The notes below the pieces were generated by a model. It saw only the letters and a program-made list of their open reading frames with translations, was not told where the DNA came from and searched no databases. Of a stretch of DNA of 64,000 bases, positions 7,867 through 17,703 are shown piece by piece. Origin of the DNA: Fibrisoma montanum (GTDB lineage: Bacteria; Bacteroidota; Bacteroidia; Cytophagales; Spirosomataceae); assembly GCF_003583365.1 (NCBI RefSeq), contig NZ_QXED01000003.1, forward strand, positions 372,001 through 436,000, read 5' to 3'. The position numbers were made by a program, and so were the translations under genes. Numbering within the stretch: the first letter of the stretch is position 1; each line of letters starts with the position of its first letter.

Positions 7867-9141
7867 TTAAGGAAGTAATGAAAGCGTTGGTTGTACATAC
7901 GACCACATCCGGCTATCCATCAGGGCGTGACCCGCTGCGTTGGCATGGATGTTATCAATCGTGTAGGTGCCTTGTTGTGTGGATGGATTCCACAAATCAC
8001 CCATGGGTACGTAGATAATCCGGGGATCATTCAGGGCGGCAATGCGCGTCTGTGCGGCCGTTCGGGCGGCTGCCAGTATGGTTTCCTGCGCATCAGAGCG
8101 AGGGTAGATGCCAATGACAAATAGCAATGACCGGGGGAAATACGTCTGTTTCCAGGCGATGATATTAGCCAGATTTGCGTCATACGTTGCCGCGCTGGCA
8201 TCATTCATCATCGGTTCGTAAAGAATGATGTCGGCCTGTAGAACATTAAGCTGGCCCTGCGTTCGAAGGACTTCAATGTTGCTGGAGGTAAAACCGCCCT
8301 TGCCCTTTGACAAGATTTCCCAGGTCTGGCCGGTTTGTGTAACCAGTCGATTTCTGAGCTTTACATCCGAATAATCATCCCATGATGCTGGCCCTGACCC
8401 ATCCCAGATAGAATCATGTAATTTAAGTATTACGCGCTCTGCGTTCCGCTGAAAATCCATTGATGTGCGTAGTCCGGACGAAAAACCGGCCTGCACCGTA
8501 CCGGTAACCCCTATTGGACTGGTTAGGGTATAATTGCCTACCTGCGTAACGGCAATGGTAACGTTATTAGGCACAAAGCGCCGAATTGGAATGCGATTCT
8601 CCACGCCGGGAAGCATGCGCCGGGCCATGTAGTTTCCTCCAAAACCAGCTACGGCAATGCCGCTATTCTGCCACTGTACGGCCATTGTCAGGGCCTCGGG
8701 TACGGTAATCTGTAACTCTTCAATCCATACCTTAGTGCCAACCTGCGGGGTAAAGGAAAAATAGGTTTGGTTGTTGCTGACCGAACCGGAAATATTGGTG
8801 TTATTGAAGGCCTGAAAGATCGGCATGCCCTCTACCTCCAGCCGATTCTCAAAGGACTGAAGCACCCTAGACATGTAGGATACGTTGTTAAGAACGGCGC
8901 TTACTCTATTTGTGATTGTCGCACTGACCGAACCGCCTACTGTGACTGTACCGGGTACACTGGCCGTAACCGTACCCGACACGGGCACGGTCCCCGTGAT
9001 AGCGATGGGCTTTGTTACTTCGGTCTGTACCGTACCGGTGACACCTACTGGACTGGTTACTTTAACCGGAAAGGCCGGTATCTGTTGAGCGTGGCTAATC
9101 AGACTAGCTAAACCCAGCAAAATCGTGAATGCGTACTTCAT
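7867..9141 (-). CDS. signal-peptide adhesin with SGNH-hydrolase-like C-terminal domain
   Basis: 424 residues. Residues 1-18 form a signal peptide (MKYAFTILLGLASLISHA, then QQ). Residues 20-80 are repeats of Val-Thr-Gly-Thr-Val type (GVTGTV, PVSGTV). The C-terminal about 200 residues resemble an SGNH esterase: a block I-like ILKLHDSIWDG (His where Gly is usual, Ser kept), a block III-like EPMMNDAS, and a block V-like DNIHANAAGHALM with the Asp-x-x-His pair. Such domains deacetylate surface glycans on phage tailspikes. The export signal is odd for a virion part. The ATG overlaps the stop of the upstream gene. Confidence 0.7.
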   Translation of the reverse strand: MKYAFTILLGLASLISHAQQIPAFPVKVTSPVGVTGTVQTEVTKPIAITGTVPVSGTVTASVPGTVTVGGSVSATITNRVSAVLNNVSYMSRVLQSFENRLEVEGMPIFQAFNNTNISGSVSNNQTYFSFTPQVGTKVWIEELQITVPEALTMAVQWQNSGIAVAGFGGNYMARRMLPGVENRIPIRRFVPNNVTIAVTQVGNYTLTSPIGVTGTVQAGFSSGLRTSMDFQRNAERVILKLHDSIWDGSGPASWDDYSDVKLRNRLVTQTGQTWEILSKGKGGFTSSNIEVLRTQGQLNVLQADIILYEPMMNDASAATYDANLANIIAWKQTYFPRSLLFVIGIYPRSDAQETILAAARTAAQTRIAALNDPRIIYVPMGDLWNPSTQQGTYTIDNIHANAAGHALMDSRMWSYVQPTLSLLP

Positions 9142-9776
9142 TAGTTACGAGGGATAAGGGGTGAAACAAACCAGTCTGAACCGTCCCATAGCGTCAGGCT
9201 ACCGCCATATTCGGGATCATTGGCAATGATGAATAAAACGGGTTTCCCGGCCACGGCCTGCAATTGAGCCTCAGCATACGTACTGACCAGGGCGAGCGTA
9301 GGCTTTACGGCATCAACTTCGGTGCGGGTGTAGGTCTCGCTTCGACTGTAGGCATCCGCGCCCGCTACCTGCACGCGCACCGTATCGCCTTCAACGGTCT
9401 GCACCGTATAGGGCTGGGTGGACTGAGCCGATACCGTCCGGTAATCAGCCGCCACCGTGCCCGCGATCATGACCCGGCCCCGCCAGCTGATGGTTCGGTA
9501 GGTGGTTGCCGTGTAACCGCTGGTAACATGGCGAATCCGCAGCAGTTGCCCCGAACGCTCTACGGTGGGTTGCGTGCCGAGCAGTTTACCGCCCACGGTG
9601 TTCAGAACCCGGACCGTGACAGCCGTCGTATCGCTCACGGAAGCGGGCAGCACGAACACTTCGAGCAAGGGGTTGCCTTTGTAGACTTCGGCGTTGACCG
9701 TGGCCGCCCGCTGGCGGATGGTGGGCTGGGCCAGGGCGCTGGTCATGGCCAGCAGATACAGCAGGAGTAGGCGCAT
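9141..9776 (-). CDS. signal-peptide adhesin/fibre protein, short
   Basis: 211 residues. Signal peptide MRLLLLYLLAMTSALA followed by Gln. The next about 120 residues are related to the N-terminal domain of the 642-residue fibre encoded just upstream: compare TYRTISWRGRVMIAGTV here with AYHEIGWEGRTRINGNV there. The pair probably arose by duplication. The C-terminal part (YTRTEVDAVKPTLALVSTYA) has the fibre-type 'YTxxEVD' motif and ends in a small globular tip. No catalytic motif is visible. Gap of 3 bases to the upstream gene. Confidence 0.65.
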   Translation of the reverse strand: MRLLLLYLLAMTSALAQPTIRQRAATVNAEVYKGNPLLEVFVLPASVSDTTAVTVRVLNTVGGKLLGTQPTVERSGQLLRIRHVTSGYTATTYRTISWRGRVMIAGTVAADYRTVSAQSTQPYTVQTVEGDTVRVQVAGADAYSRSETYTRTEVDAVKPTLALVSTYAEAQLQAVAGKPVLFIIANDPEYGGSLTLWDGSDWFVSPLIPRN

Positions 9777-9779
9777 TGG

Positions 9780-11708
9780 TTACTGAGATATTAATTCGTA
9801 ATTCGTTCCATTCCACACAAAACCCCACTGACGCGTGCCGCCACCGGTGGGCAAGAGAATTCCGTCGCCGAAAGCGCCGAGCGTGTTCTGCACCTGAGCG
9901 GTGCCGTTGGCGTTGATCTGAACGTTGCCGCTAGAGGATGTGTCGTAGCGCTTGACAAACACCGTAGCCCCCACGCTCGAAGCCGCATCGAGATTCACCG
10001 CCACGGCCGTCGAACCGTTATCGACGGAGATCGTGGTGATGGCCGCCGTTGGCGCGATCGTGCTGGTAGTGGTAATCTTCTGATACGCCACACTGCTACC
10101 CCCTCCGCCCCCAGTGGCGTAGTTGGGAATGTTCAGGGTGTTACCCGAGAGCGTTGCCGCTCCCGAGGTACCGGTGGTCGTGAGCGTGAGCGCCCCCTGC
10201 TTGCCATCCAGCGCGGTCTGTAGTCCCGTCACATCGCTGATGGCGTGGGTATGGGCAAAGTCGGTGATGTCAGCCTTGACGTGGGTATGGCTAAAGTCGG
10301 TGATCTGCGATTTTGTGTGCGTATGGGTCGTCGGGGTTCTCGCGTCACTGAGCCGGCTGTCCGATCCCAGCACCACCTCCGCGCTGGCCGCATTACCCGA
10401 TGCCGGAGCGTTGCGGGTTGACGCCGTGCCGAGCGCATCGATCTTGCTCTCATCGGCGCTCGTAAACGACGCCGTCGTATTGTCCAGCAGCGTTTTGTTA
10501 CTGTGGCTGTGGCGTGATGAGGTATTGGCCGTGACATCGGTATTGGCGCTGACGGTAGCTTGGAAATCCGTAATCGTGCTGGCCGTCTGCGTGTGGGCGG
10601 TCGGTGTCCGGGCATCACTCAGCCGCGTATCGTTGCCCTTGACGACTTCACCCGTGGCAGCATTGCCGGTGGCGGCTACGTTCAGCGAAGAGGCCGTGCC
10701 GAGCGTTGGCCTGCCGGTCAGGTCCGTATAGGCTCCGGACGTAGCCACACTGGCAAACGTGGGTTTTCCCGATACCCCCGTCCAGGGCACGGCTTCAGTT
10801 TGATCGACGATGTTATCACCGTCCCCATCGTAGGTGGCCTTGAACATATCGCCCCCACCCCCTCCGCCACCGTACTGGGGAATGTTGAGCGTAGAACCCG
10901 ATAGCGTCGCCGGACCGGAACTACCCGTTGTGGTGAGCGTGAGGTTGAAGTTTGACAGGCCCGCCAGTTTGGTTTTTTCGGCCGTGGTGTAGTCTTCTGT
11001 GCTCAGGCCCTTACCAGTCGCGACGTTCACTTTACCCGCCAGCAGGTTGTCCACCTGGGCACTGGTATAGGCGTTGGCGATGCCGTATCCCGACAGCGTC
11101 GTGGCCGTAGCCGCCTTGCCCGATAGCAACGTATTGACCTGCGCCTGGGTGTAGGCATCCGAAATACCGTACCCACCGAGCGAGGTAGCCGCGTTCGCTT
11201 TGCCGGCCAGCAGGGTGTTCACCTCCGCTTTGGTGTAGGCGTCAACCGTGCCCCCACCCCCACCGGATGAAACACTGCCCAGCACCGTCACCGTAATGGG
11301 CTGAATGAGCGCCCCGGCGATGGTCAGCGTCTGGCTCTGGGGTGTAGCGTTGCGAATAAAGCGCGTGGAGGTGACGTTGCCGTTGATGCGGGTACGGCCC
11401 TCCCAGCCGATTTCGTGATAGGCCTGCACCGACAGCTGAGCGGCTGGAAACGTATAGCGGATGCTGGCCGTAGTGCCCGAAAGCGTTACCTCGGGCTGCA
11501 CCGGATAGCGCCGGGTCGTGCCCGCGTAGTACAGTGCAGCCGTCAGACTCGACGGAGCCGTCGCCGTAAAGTTCAGCACGGCCGTGATCGAATTACCGGG
11601 ATAGCCCGCAATGTGCAGCGGGGCCAGCTGATCGGTCACCGTAGGCCCGCGCTGGGCCATCAGCAGCGCGGGCATGAAAAGGAGTAGCAAAAGCAGGCGT
11701 TTTTTCAT
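9780..11708 (-). CDS. repeat-rich tail fibre with signal peptide
   Basis: 642 residues. Signal peptide of about 19 residues (MKKRLLLLLLFMPALLMA) before Gln-Arg-Gly. A beta domain shared with the downstream gene follows. Then come tail-fibre repeats of the form AYTxAQVNTLLSGKA (three copies near 155-230), two copies of LTLTTTG-SG-ATLSG-TLNIP, and His/Thr-rich segments (SDARTPTTHTHTKSQITDF) like those of trimeric fibre shafts. The last about 100 residues form a tip (VFVKRYDTSSSGNVQINANG). It is a receptor-binding fibre by composition. The repeated DNA may vary by recombination between copies. Confidence 0.78.
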   Translation of the reverse strand: MKKRLLLLLLFMPALLMAQRGPTVTDQLAPLHIAGYPGNSITAVLNFTATAPSSLTAALYYAGTTRRYPVQPEVTLSGTTASIRYTFPAAQLSVQAYHEIGWEGRTRINGNVTSTRFIRNATPQSQTLTIAGALIQPITVTVLGSVSSGGGGGTVDAYTKAEVNTLLAGKANAATSLGGYGISDAYTQAQVNTLLSGKAATATTLSGYGIANAYTSAQVDNLLAGKVNVATGKGLSTEDYTTAEKTKLAGLSNFNLTLTTTGSSGPATLSGSTLNIPQYGGGGGGGDMFKATYDGDGDNIVDQTEAVPWTGVSGKPTFASVATSGAYTDLTGRPTLGTASSLNVAATGNAATGEVVKGNDTRLSDARTPTAHTQTASTITDFQATVSANTDVTANTSSRHSHSNKTLLDNTTASFTSADESKIDALGTASTRNAPASGNAASAEVVLGSDSRLSDARTPTTHTHTKSQITDFSHTHVKADITDFAHTHAISDVTGLQTALDGKQGALTLTTTGTSGAATLSGNTLNIPNYATGGGGGSSVAYQKITTTSTIAPTAAITTISVDNGSTAVAVNLDAASSVGATVFVKRYDTSSSGNVQINANGTAQVQNTLGAFGDGILLPTGGGTRQWGFVWNGTNYELISQ

Positions 11709-11717
11709 AGCGAATGG

Positions 11718-14700
11718 TTAGCGTTTGCGGGCGAACAACCGACCGCCCCAGCCCGTCACCGCGCCCGACAACTGCCGGCCGTCGACCGGTGAGCGCCAGG
11801 TGACCGTGGTCGTCTGGGTATTCAACTCATGGGGCACGTAGACGAAATACAGCTCCCAGCCGGTGGACGGACTGTCGACGCCCGTAACAAGGGGCACAGC
11901 CTGAGCCGCCGTGTTGCCGTTCGCCCGCCAGAGCTTATGCGGGCCGCCGGTGACGAACTGGCCATTGGCCGGATTGCGCACCGGAATATCCAGAATATGC
12001 TGGCGTTTGTCGGGCAGAAATACCACCCCGTTGTACTGAGCCAGTTCGTTCAGGGCTTCCTGATGGGCATCCCGTGAGCGCAGGTGAACTTTGGGGTGCA
12101 TGTTCTCGCCGTTTGACTGCGCTACGTCGATGACCGTACCCGCCCCCCAGAAGTACATGCCGTGGAAGTGGAGCCGTGACAGGAACGTGATGTTTTTGAT
12201 CACTTCCCGGTGCAGGGGCAGCTTTGTGTTACGATCGTTGCCGGTACCGGATCCGTTGATGGTCCAGGGCACCCAGGCACCATTGAGCGTTTCGAACGTA
12301 TCCTTGTCGAGGTAGTCGAACTCGTAGATGCTCTCCGTCTGCCAGTAGAACTTATGGTCCTGCCAGCCCTTCTCGGCCAGAATCTTCCAGTTCAGGGCGG
12401 CATGGAAGGCGATCGTGTAGGGCCGCGTCAGCTGAGGCTGGAGCTTGTTGTACCAGTTGTCGATGTTTTTCAGATTATCCGGCGAGTTGCGCGTGATGCT
12501 GAAAAACTCGTTGTAGTCCTGGCGCTTGACAAAGCAGTAGTTCTCGTAGCTGTAGGTGATGTGGCGCTTGAACTCGGCCGACAGCTGCCCGTCCAGGTTG
12601 TAGGTTTGGCCGTTGGGAATGGTGATAGTACCCCCGTTGCCGAACGCGTTCAGTTGCGGATAGAACCCGCCGTTGTTGACCGACGAAGCCAGCACCTCAT
12701 CCAGATTCAGTGAACTGTCTTTCACATCCAGAATCGGAGCCAGCGTCGTATCATCGCCGTAGAACGGTTCCATGCCGTTGCAGTTGGCGCGAAGGTACTT
12801 CGTGGCGAACAGAATGACGTTGTTCCACTTCTGAATCAGCGCGGCCGTCAGGGCGGCATCCCCACCCCGGTTAAAGCACTGCCGTACCGTTTCGGGCTGA
12901 CCGGTGGCGTAGTTGAAGAACTGGGCGTCCTTCATGGCCTCCGACATCATGTTGAAATTGTACTGGGCGTTGCTCGCATAGATCGAGAAATAGCCGTATT
13001 CGAGGTTATACGAACCCTCCTTAACGGTGGCTACGCCATCGATCAGCCCGTTGGCCGGCACCGAGTTAAATAGGTTCAGTGACCCCGTCAGCGTGTTGCA
13101 CACCTGTTGCAGCGACTGCGTCAGGAACGTATGGCTGTTCTGGGGGTAACCCGAGAAGCTGCCACCCCCGCCGTACTCGAAGAACAGCTCGGCATCCGAC
13201 GGCGGCAGATTGCCCCACGGCTGATTGGCGGCATCGTTGTAGGTCCGGTAGCTGAGCATGCCATGCCCCCGGGCCTTGAGGGCCGCGGGCGTTTCGTTCT
13301 GGTTGCCGTTGTTGAAGGCAAACAGCTCGTGGGTGCGCTGCTTCCAGCCGTCGAGAATGGCCGGGTGGGCGACCTGCTGCAAGCGCGATACCTGATTGTA
13401 GACCGGCGTGTAGGTAAAGGCCACGGCAAAGTTCTGGGCGTCGTTGGTTGCCGACGGCGTTGCAATCGTACCCGATGCCATGGGATACACTTCTTTCCAG
13501 TCGTTGTAACCGTCCTGGGTAGCCACCTCGAAGGTGACGACCACGTCGCCCGTTCCCTTCCGGCGAATCTGGAACTCCTGAAAAATGACGCCAACGGCGT
13601 TCTGGGTGCCACCCCCGTAGAAGGTCGTACCCTGCGAGGTCAGCATGACGCAGTTCTGCCAGCCGGTGTAGTCGCGGTAGGTCTGTTCGCCGTCGAACTT
13701 GATCCGGTTGCGGATTTCGGCTTCGGCACCGCCTTCGACGGTCACCTCCACGTCGACCAGTTTAGGCAGGTTCACCGGCCCGGCTTCGTCGTTGTAGCGG
13801 TAGCGAACCCGGCTGATGCGCGGACCGGCCATCGAGGAGGTATCCTGCACGGTGATCTGCTTGGTGACCTGCGCGCCGGTGGCATCTTTGACAATGATCA
13901 CCGCCGAACGCGTATCGCCCGTAGTGGTGTTGTTGCCCACCGTCGCCGTCACGTTGGTACCTGCCAGCACGATGGACAGACCCGTAACGGGCGCCTGCAA
14001 ACTGGCCGTGTAGGGCGGTACGCCCCCGGTGACCGGGAATGAGCGCGAACCGCCTTCGGGTACGATGTCGGTGCCGCCAACGGCCAACGGAGTAGATGGC
14101 GCGGTATCGGTAAGCACCAGCGGTTCATCTTTATCGACGCCTTGGGCCACGCTGAACGTATCGTACTTTTTGACGTTCCCCGGAAAGGTCAGCTCCACCA
14201 GGTAGTCACCAGCCGGCGGGCGGCCGTAGGGCTTGCTCCAGGTGAAGTCTACGTTGTTCAGCGTTACCCGGAACGTGGTCATCGAATACGTAGCCGTATC
14301 GTTCCAGCCACTGCCCGAGAGCTGGGTTACTTTGACGCTCGGCGGGGTACCCTCGTCGGGATTGGCCCCCACGAACAGATTCAGGGGCGTCAGCCGGATG
14401 GCCGCTTCCTTGACCGTCTGCTGACCGTATTGCAGCGTAAAGCTTTCTTCGTCGGTGCCAAAGGTGTTACCCGCCCGGATGGTAAGCGTTTCCGAGGGAT
14501 TGGGCTTCACCGAGGGCGCTTTGCCCACCAGCCGGTTAGTCGCTGACTGATACGTGAGCCAGCCGGGTTTAGCCAGAATGGTGTAGTACTGAGCCCCGGT
14601 AGCAAAGCCGTTCAGATCGAGCATGTAGTCTTCGCCCAAATTGACCTGCCCGGGCGAACCGGTGATGACCGGTGCCGAACCGGTCGCGGCAACGGTTACA

Positions 14701-15500
14701 AACCGGGCCACATACGCCCCCTGCCCCCGCACGTTGATGCGGAATTCGAGCTGCATACCGTCGGCAAGGCCCGGGTAGGCATACGCGTGGGTGAAGACAC
14801 CCGACGACTGTTCGAGCATCTCGTGCAAAGCGATGTTGTTCCAGACCGTGCCGTTGATGCCCTGCATCCGGATTTCCAGTGCATCACTGCCCGAATCGTT
14901 CAGCAGTTCGGCCTGTACGTTGAGCTGCGAGCGGTCCGAGGTCAGCGAAAAGGCCACCTGACCCACCGCGGCCGGCACTTCGGGCGGAAAGATCGTGCCA
15001 TCGAAATCGGCCGTAATGGTCAGGTTTCTTTTGGCCCAGTCCGATGCGGCTTGTGGCCGGTAGTAAACCTCGTACTGACCCGGTGGCAGCAGGCCCAGCC
15101 CGGTGTATTGTTTGTAGGCGGAGGGCTCTTCCGGCGTGTAGGTCGTCACGTAGGCCCGGGAGCCGTATTCAGCCGGGCCAAAGATGCGGACTTCCAATTG
15201 TTTAGTCACCGGCTCAACCTCCCCGAACAGCTCCCCGGTACCGTTGGCGTTTCGTTTGATGCGGATATCCCTGACCGAGGGGTAGCGACCGGCAATGACG
15301 TTCGGCGGGCGGTTGACGGTGCCCGGTCCGCAGTCGGGCGTACTCAGCGCCCACTGCTGGCCATTGGGGTCTTCGATCCAGCCCCAGTCTTCGGGAAAGA
15401 CGATCTGACCGTCATAGAAACGGGCCGCCGGTGGGGGGATGAAGAATTTAACTTCCTTCGTTTCTTCATCTTCGCAGCGATGCATTCGGCGCTTTGCCAT
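11718..15500 (-). CDS. giant multidomain tail adhesin, unknown C-terminal domain
   Basis: 1260 residues. No signal peptide, unlike its neighbours (MAKRRMHRCEDEETKEV). The first about 580 residues are beta-sandwich repeats, including a putative Ig/cadherin-like domain around 280-370 (PGWLTYQSATNRLVGKAPSV). The last about 650 residues look like a compact, Trp/Tyr/Asn-rich domain (FATKYLRANCNGMEPFYGDD; FHGMYFWGAGTVIDVAQSNG) that I cannot assign; a glycan-acting or glycan-binding role is plausible from context. It sits in a block of receptor-binding genes, 8-10 bases from each neighbour. Confidence 0.72.
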   Translation of the reverse strand: MAKRRMHRCEDEETKEVKFFIPPPAARFYDGQIVFPEDWGWIEDPNGQQWALSTPDCGPGTVNRPPNVIAGRYPSVRDIRIKRNANGTGELFGEVEPVTKQLEVRIFGPAEYGSRAYVTTYTPEEPSAYKQYTGLGLLPPGQYEVYYRPQAASDWAKRNLTITADFDGTIFPPEVPAAVGQVAFSLTSDRSQLNVQAELLNDSGSDALEIRMQGINGTVWNNIALHEMLEQSSGVFTHAYAYPGLADGMQLEFRINVRGQGAYVARFVTVAATGSAPVITGSPGQVNLGEDYMLDLNGFATGAQYYTILAKPGWLTYQSATNRLVGKAPSVKPNPSETLTIRAGNTFGTDEESFTLQYGQQTVKEAAIRLTPLNLFVGANPDEGTPPSVKVTQLSGSGWNDTATYSMTTFRVTLNNVDFTWSKPYGRPPAGDYLVELTFPGNVKKYDTFSVAQGVDKDEPLVLTDTAPSTPLAVGGTDIVPEGGSRSFPVTGGVPPYTASLQAPVTGLSIVLAGTNVTATVGNNTTTGDTRSAVIIVKDATGAQVTKQITVQDTSSMAGPRISRVRYRYNDEAGPVNLPKLVDVEVTVEGGAEAEIRNRIKFDGEQTYRDYTGWQNCVMLTSQGTTFYGGGTQNAVGVIFQEFQIRRKGTGDVVVTFEVATQDGYNDWKEVYPMASGTIATPSATNDAQNFAVAFTYTPVYNQVSRLQQVAHPAILDGWKQRTHELFAFNNGNQNETPAALKARGHGMLSYRTYNDAANQPWGNLPPSDAELFFEYGGGGSFSGYPQNSHTFLTQSLQQVCNTLTGSLNLFNSVPANGLIDGVATVKEGSYNLEYGYFSIYASNAQYNFNMMSEAMKDAQFFNYATGQPETVRQCFNRGGDAALTAALIQKWNNVILFATKYLRANCNGMEPFYGDDTTLAPILDVKDSSLNLDEVLASSVNNGGFYPQLNAFGNGGTITIPNGQTYNLDGQLSAEFKRHITYSYENYCFVKRQDYNEFFSITRNSPDNLKNIDNWYNKLQPQLTRPYTIAFHAALNWKILAEKGWQDHKFYWQTESIYEFDYLDKDTFETLNGAWVPWTINGSGTGNDRNTKLPLHREVIKNITFLSRLHFHGMYFWGAGTVIDVAQSNGENMHPKVHLRSRDAHQEALNELAQYNGVVFLPDKRQHILDIPVRNPANGQFVTGGPHKLWRANGNTAAQAVPLVTGVDSPSTGWELYFVYVPHELNTQTTTVTWRSPVDGRQLSGAVTGWGGRLFARKR

Positions 15501-15507
15501 AGCGTTG

Positions 15508-17703
15508 TTAGTTGGACCAGGCGGGTTGCCCGCTCACGATTTTCAGGGTTTGTCCATCGGTACCTTTGGGTAGACGGTTCCATGAGGTTCCGTCGAAGTA
15601 GAGCAGATCGCCAGCAGTCGGGTTCGTCATCTGGGTAATGGTGTATCGGTTGGAACCGTCCTGCAGATTGCCGTTTAAATCATAATTATTGCGCACTTTG
15701 CCGGTATAGGAACCGTTCAACGTACCGGCGTATAGCACCGATGGCGTCTCGTTGTTTTCGATGACGCTGCCCGTGGCATTATCCCCCCATCCATCATCCA
15801 TGATGGCTACGTTCGTGCGGTTATTACGCACCGTATTGTTTTTAATGGGGTACTGAGAAGATCGCCAAATCAAATAAATTCCCCGGGCGGTTGCCGGAGT
15901 TGCGCCCGCATACAGGACCTCATTACCCTGAATCAGACAGCGCGAACTACCTTCAATTGAAATCACGTACTGATTGCGTGAGCGAGCTTTGACGTTCAAA
16001 ATACTCGTGTAGTTACAATCAAGTGAGCGGATACCACTGCCCCCATCGGCGTAGATTTCGATGGCTTGAATGCTGATATTTTCGGCTACGTTCTGCTCGG
16101 TGGTGACGCCCGGGTTGGCATTGCCTTTACCCATGGTGATCGATCCGCCAATCAGACTGATGTTGCGGCTCTTGTCGGTTAGGCCCGCAATGTTGTTGCC
16201 GTAGATTTTGAAACCCGCACCGTAGAGGCTGTCCTGCTGAACGATGTTATCCGAAAAGGTAATCTTATCGCAGGCGTTGAAGATGGACAACGCGGCATTA
16301 CGGCCATTTTTGACCGTGTTACCCGTCACTGTAACGTAGAAGCTGCGCTCAGGGTCAATGCACACATCATCCCAATATTCGACCACGTTGGCCGTGATAG
16401 CGATGTAACGACCACGAGCCCCCCAGATACCACCACCCCCGCCGTTCCGAACGATGTTATTCGAGATAGTCCAGTTTTCGCAGTAATTACCCTCGACACC
16501 GTACCACTGAATGCCGTGGGCACCCCCGTTCATGCTGTTGCCCGTTATCAGCACGTTGGAGGTGATAATACCGTCAATGTTCTGATCAATATTGCCATTG
16601 AAGGTACAGTTCTGCACCGTAGCCCGGCGGTAGTTCTGAAACGATACGCCATCGCCCCCGTTGATGAGGTTGAGATTTGAGATATCAAGTTCGTAGTCTG
16701 GCGCTCCGGATGCTTTTAAGGCATAAATGAGCGGACTGAACGTCGTTATCGTTACTACGATGTTGTTCTGGGTCACTTGACGGCTCCAGAATCGGGCCGT
16801 TTTATTGCCATCGACCGTACCGGGACCAATTACCCTGGCCGATGCTGCACACTCAATGACCGGCACGTCTCGGTTAGCCGTTGTTTGCTCGGCACTAGTC
16901 AGCGCACGGCCGCGAATAACGGCCCCTTCCTGAATCTCCAGCGTAACCCCGGCTGGTATAGTGATACTGCTGACAAGGCACGTTAACGAAACGGGAATGC
17001 TCACCTTACGAGCGATTTGACCCACGGCCGCGTTCAAAGCCGCTTGCAACGGTGCTGTGTCGTCGGTTGTACCGTTGCCGACTACGCCAAACCAACGTGG
17101 AATAATCGGCCCGTCAAAGACGCGCTTATAGCGGTAGCCAGTGACCGAATTCACGATGACAGTAGCCCCGTTATCAGGTGTTGTAAAGTCGTTATCATCC
17201 CGGCGAAGTATACCTTCCCGCCCCAGATCCGTAACGATGTAAGCCGCCTGGGATTGACCATTGAACAAGGGAGCGGACCGAATCTGCGCGATGGTTTTCG
17301 GCTCAATTTTTTCGGCTAAAGCGGCCCTTTGCGCGGCTGACAGGGGTTTGTTCTCATCGGAAGTGTTGGAGACGTTCTCCAGCCCCATCTCCGCCTTGGT
17401 AGGCGTGTAGCCGATGGGTTTGTAGCGGTTGTCAGCTTCGACGCGGCTCCAGACCCAGGACTTGGGCGCCAGCGATTGCAGCCGCTGGGTCCAGCCGGGA
17501 ATGTTGAGGCTGTCCACAACAGGACGAAAAGCCGGACCGCCCGCCGGAATGCCGTAGAGCCGGCCATCGGGCCGCATGGACAGGCCGTATTCGCCGGCCG
17601 TAGTGGGTTTGCGGGTGGTATCGGCCGTTAAGCGGGTCTGGGCCTGACCCAGCCCGGCGTACAGGGAAAGCGTAAGCGTAAGCAGTAGTCGCAGGTTCTT
17701 CAT
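15508..17703 (-). CDS. pectate-lyase-like beta-helix tailspike with signal peptide
   Basis: 731 residues. Signal peptide MKNLRLLLTLTLSLYAGLGQA before Gln. A fibre linker (TKAEMGLENVSNTSDENKPL) follows. Then the start of a right-handed beta-helix with the typical RWFGVVGNGTTDDTAPLQAA segment near 200-225, and many short Asn-rich coils (ITGNSMNGGAHGIQWYGV). This is the pectate_lyase_3 type fold of depolymerising tailspikes. The end has a common fibre tip (GDLLYFDGTSWNRLPKGTDG). The catalytic residues of the helix groove cannot be told from sequence alone. Its ATG overlaps the stop of the upstream gene. Confidence 0.8.
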   Translation of the reverse strand: MKNLRLLLTLTLSLYAGLGQAQTRLTADTTRKPTTAGEYGLSMRPDGRLYGIPAGGPAFRPVVDSLNIPGWTQRLQSLAPKSWVWSRVEADNRYKPIGYTPTKAEMGLENVSNTSDENKPLSAAQRAALAEKIEPKTIAQIRSAPLFNGQSQAAYIVTDLGREGILRRDDNDFTTPDNGATVIVNSVTGYRYKRVFDGPIIPRWFGVVGNGTTDDTAPLQAALNAAVGQIARKVSIPVSLTCLVSSITIPAGVTLEIQEGAVIRGRALTSAEQTTANRDVPVIECAASARVIGPGTVDGNKTARFWSRQVTQNNIVVTITTFSPLIYALKASGAPDYELDISNLNLINGGDGVSFQNYRRATVQNCTFNGNIDQNIDGIITSNVLITGNSMNGGAHGIQWYGVEGNYCENWTISNNIVRNGGGGGIWGARGRYIAITANVVEYWDDVCIDPERSFYVTVTGNTVKNGRNAALSIFNACDKITFSDNIVQQDSLYGAGFKIYGNNIAGLTDKSRNISLIGGSITMGKGNANPGVTTEQNVAENISIQAIEIYADGGSGIRSLDCNYTSILNVKARSRNQYVISIEGSSRCLIQGNEVLYAGATPATARGIYLIWRSSQYPIKNNTVRNNRTNVAIMDDGWGDNATGSVIENNETPSVLYAGTLNGSYTGKVRNNYDLNGNLQDGSNRYTITQMTNPTAGDLLYFDGTSWNRLPKGTDGQTLKIVSGQPAWSN

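Noticed and set aside
9780-11708. Short DNA repeats as a regulatory array
   Set aside because: They encode the repeated fibre motif AYTxAQVNTLLSGKA and similar; purely coding repeats.
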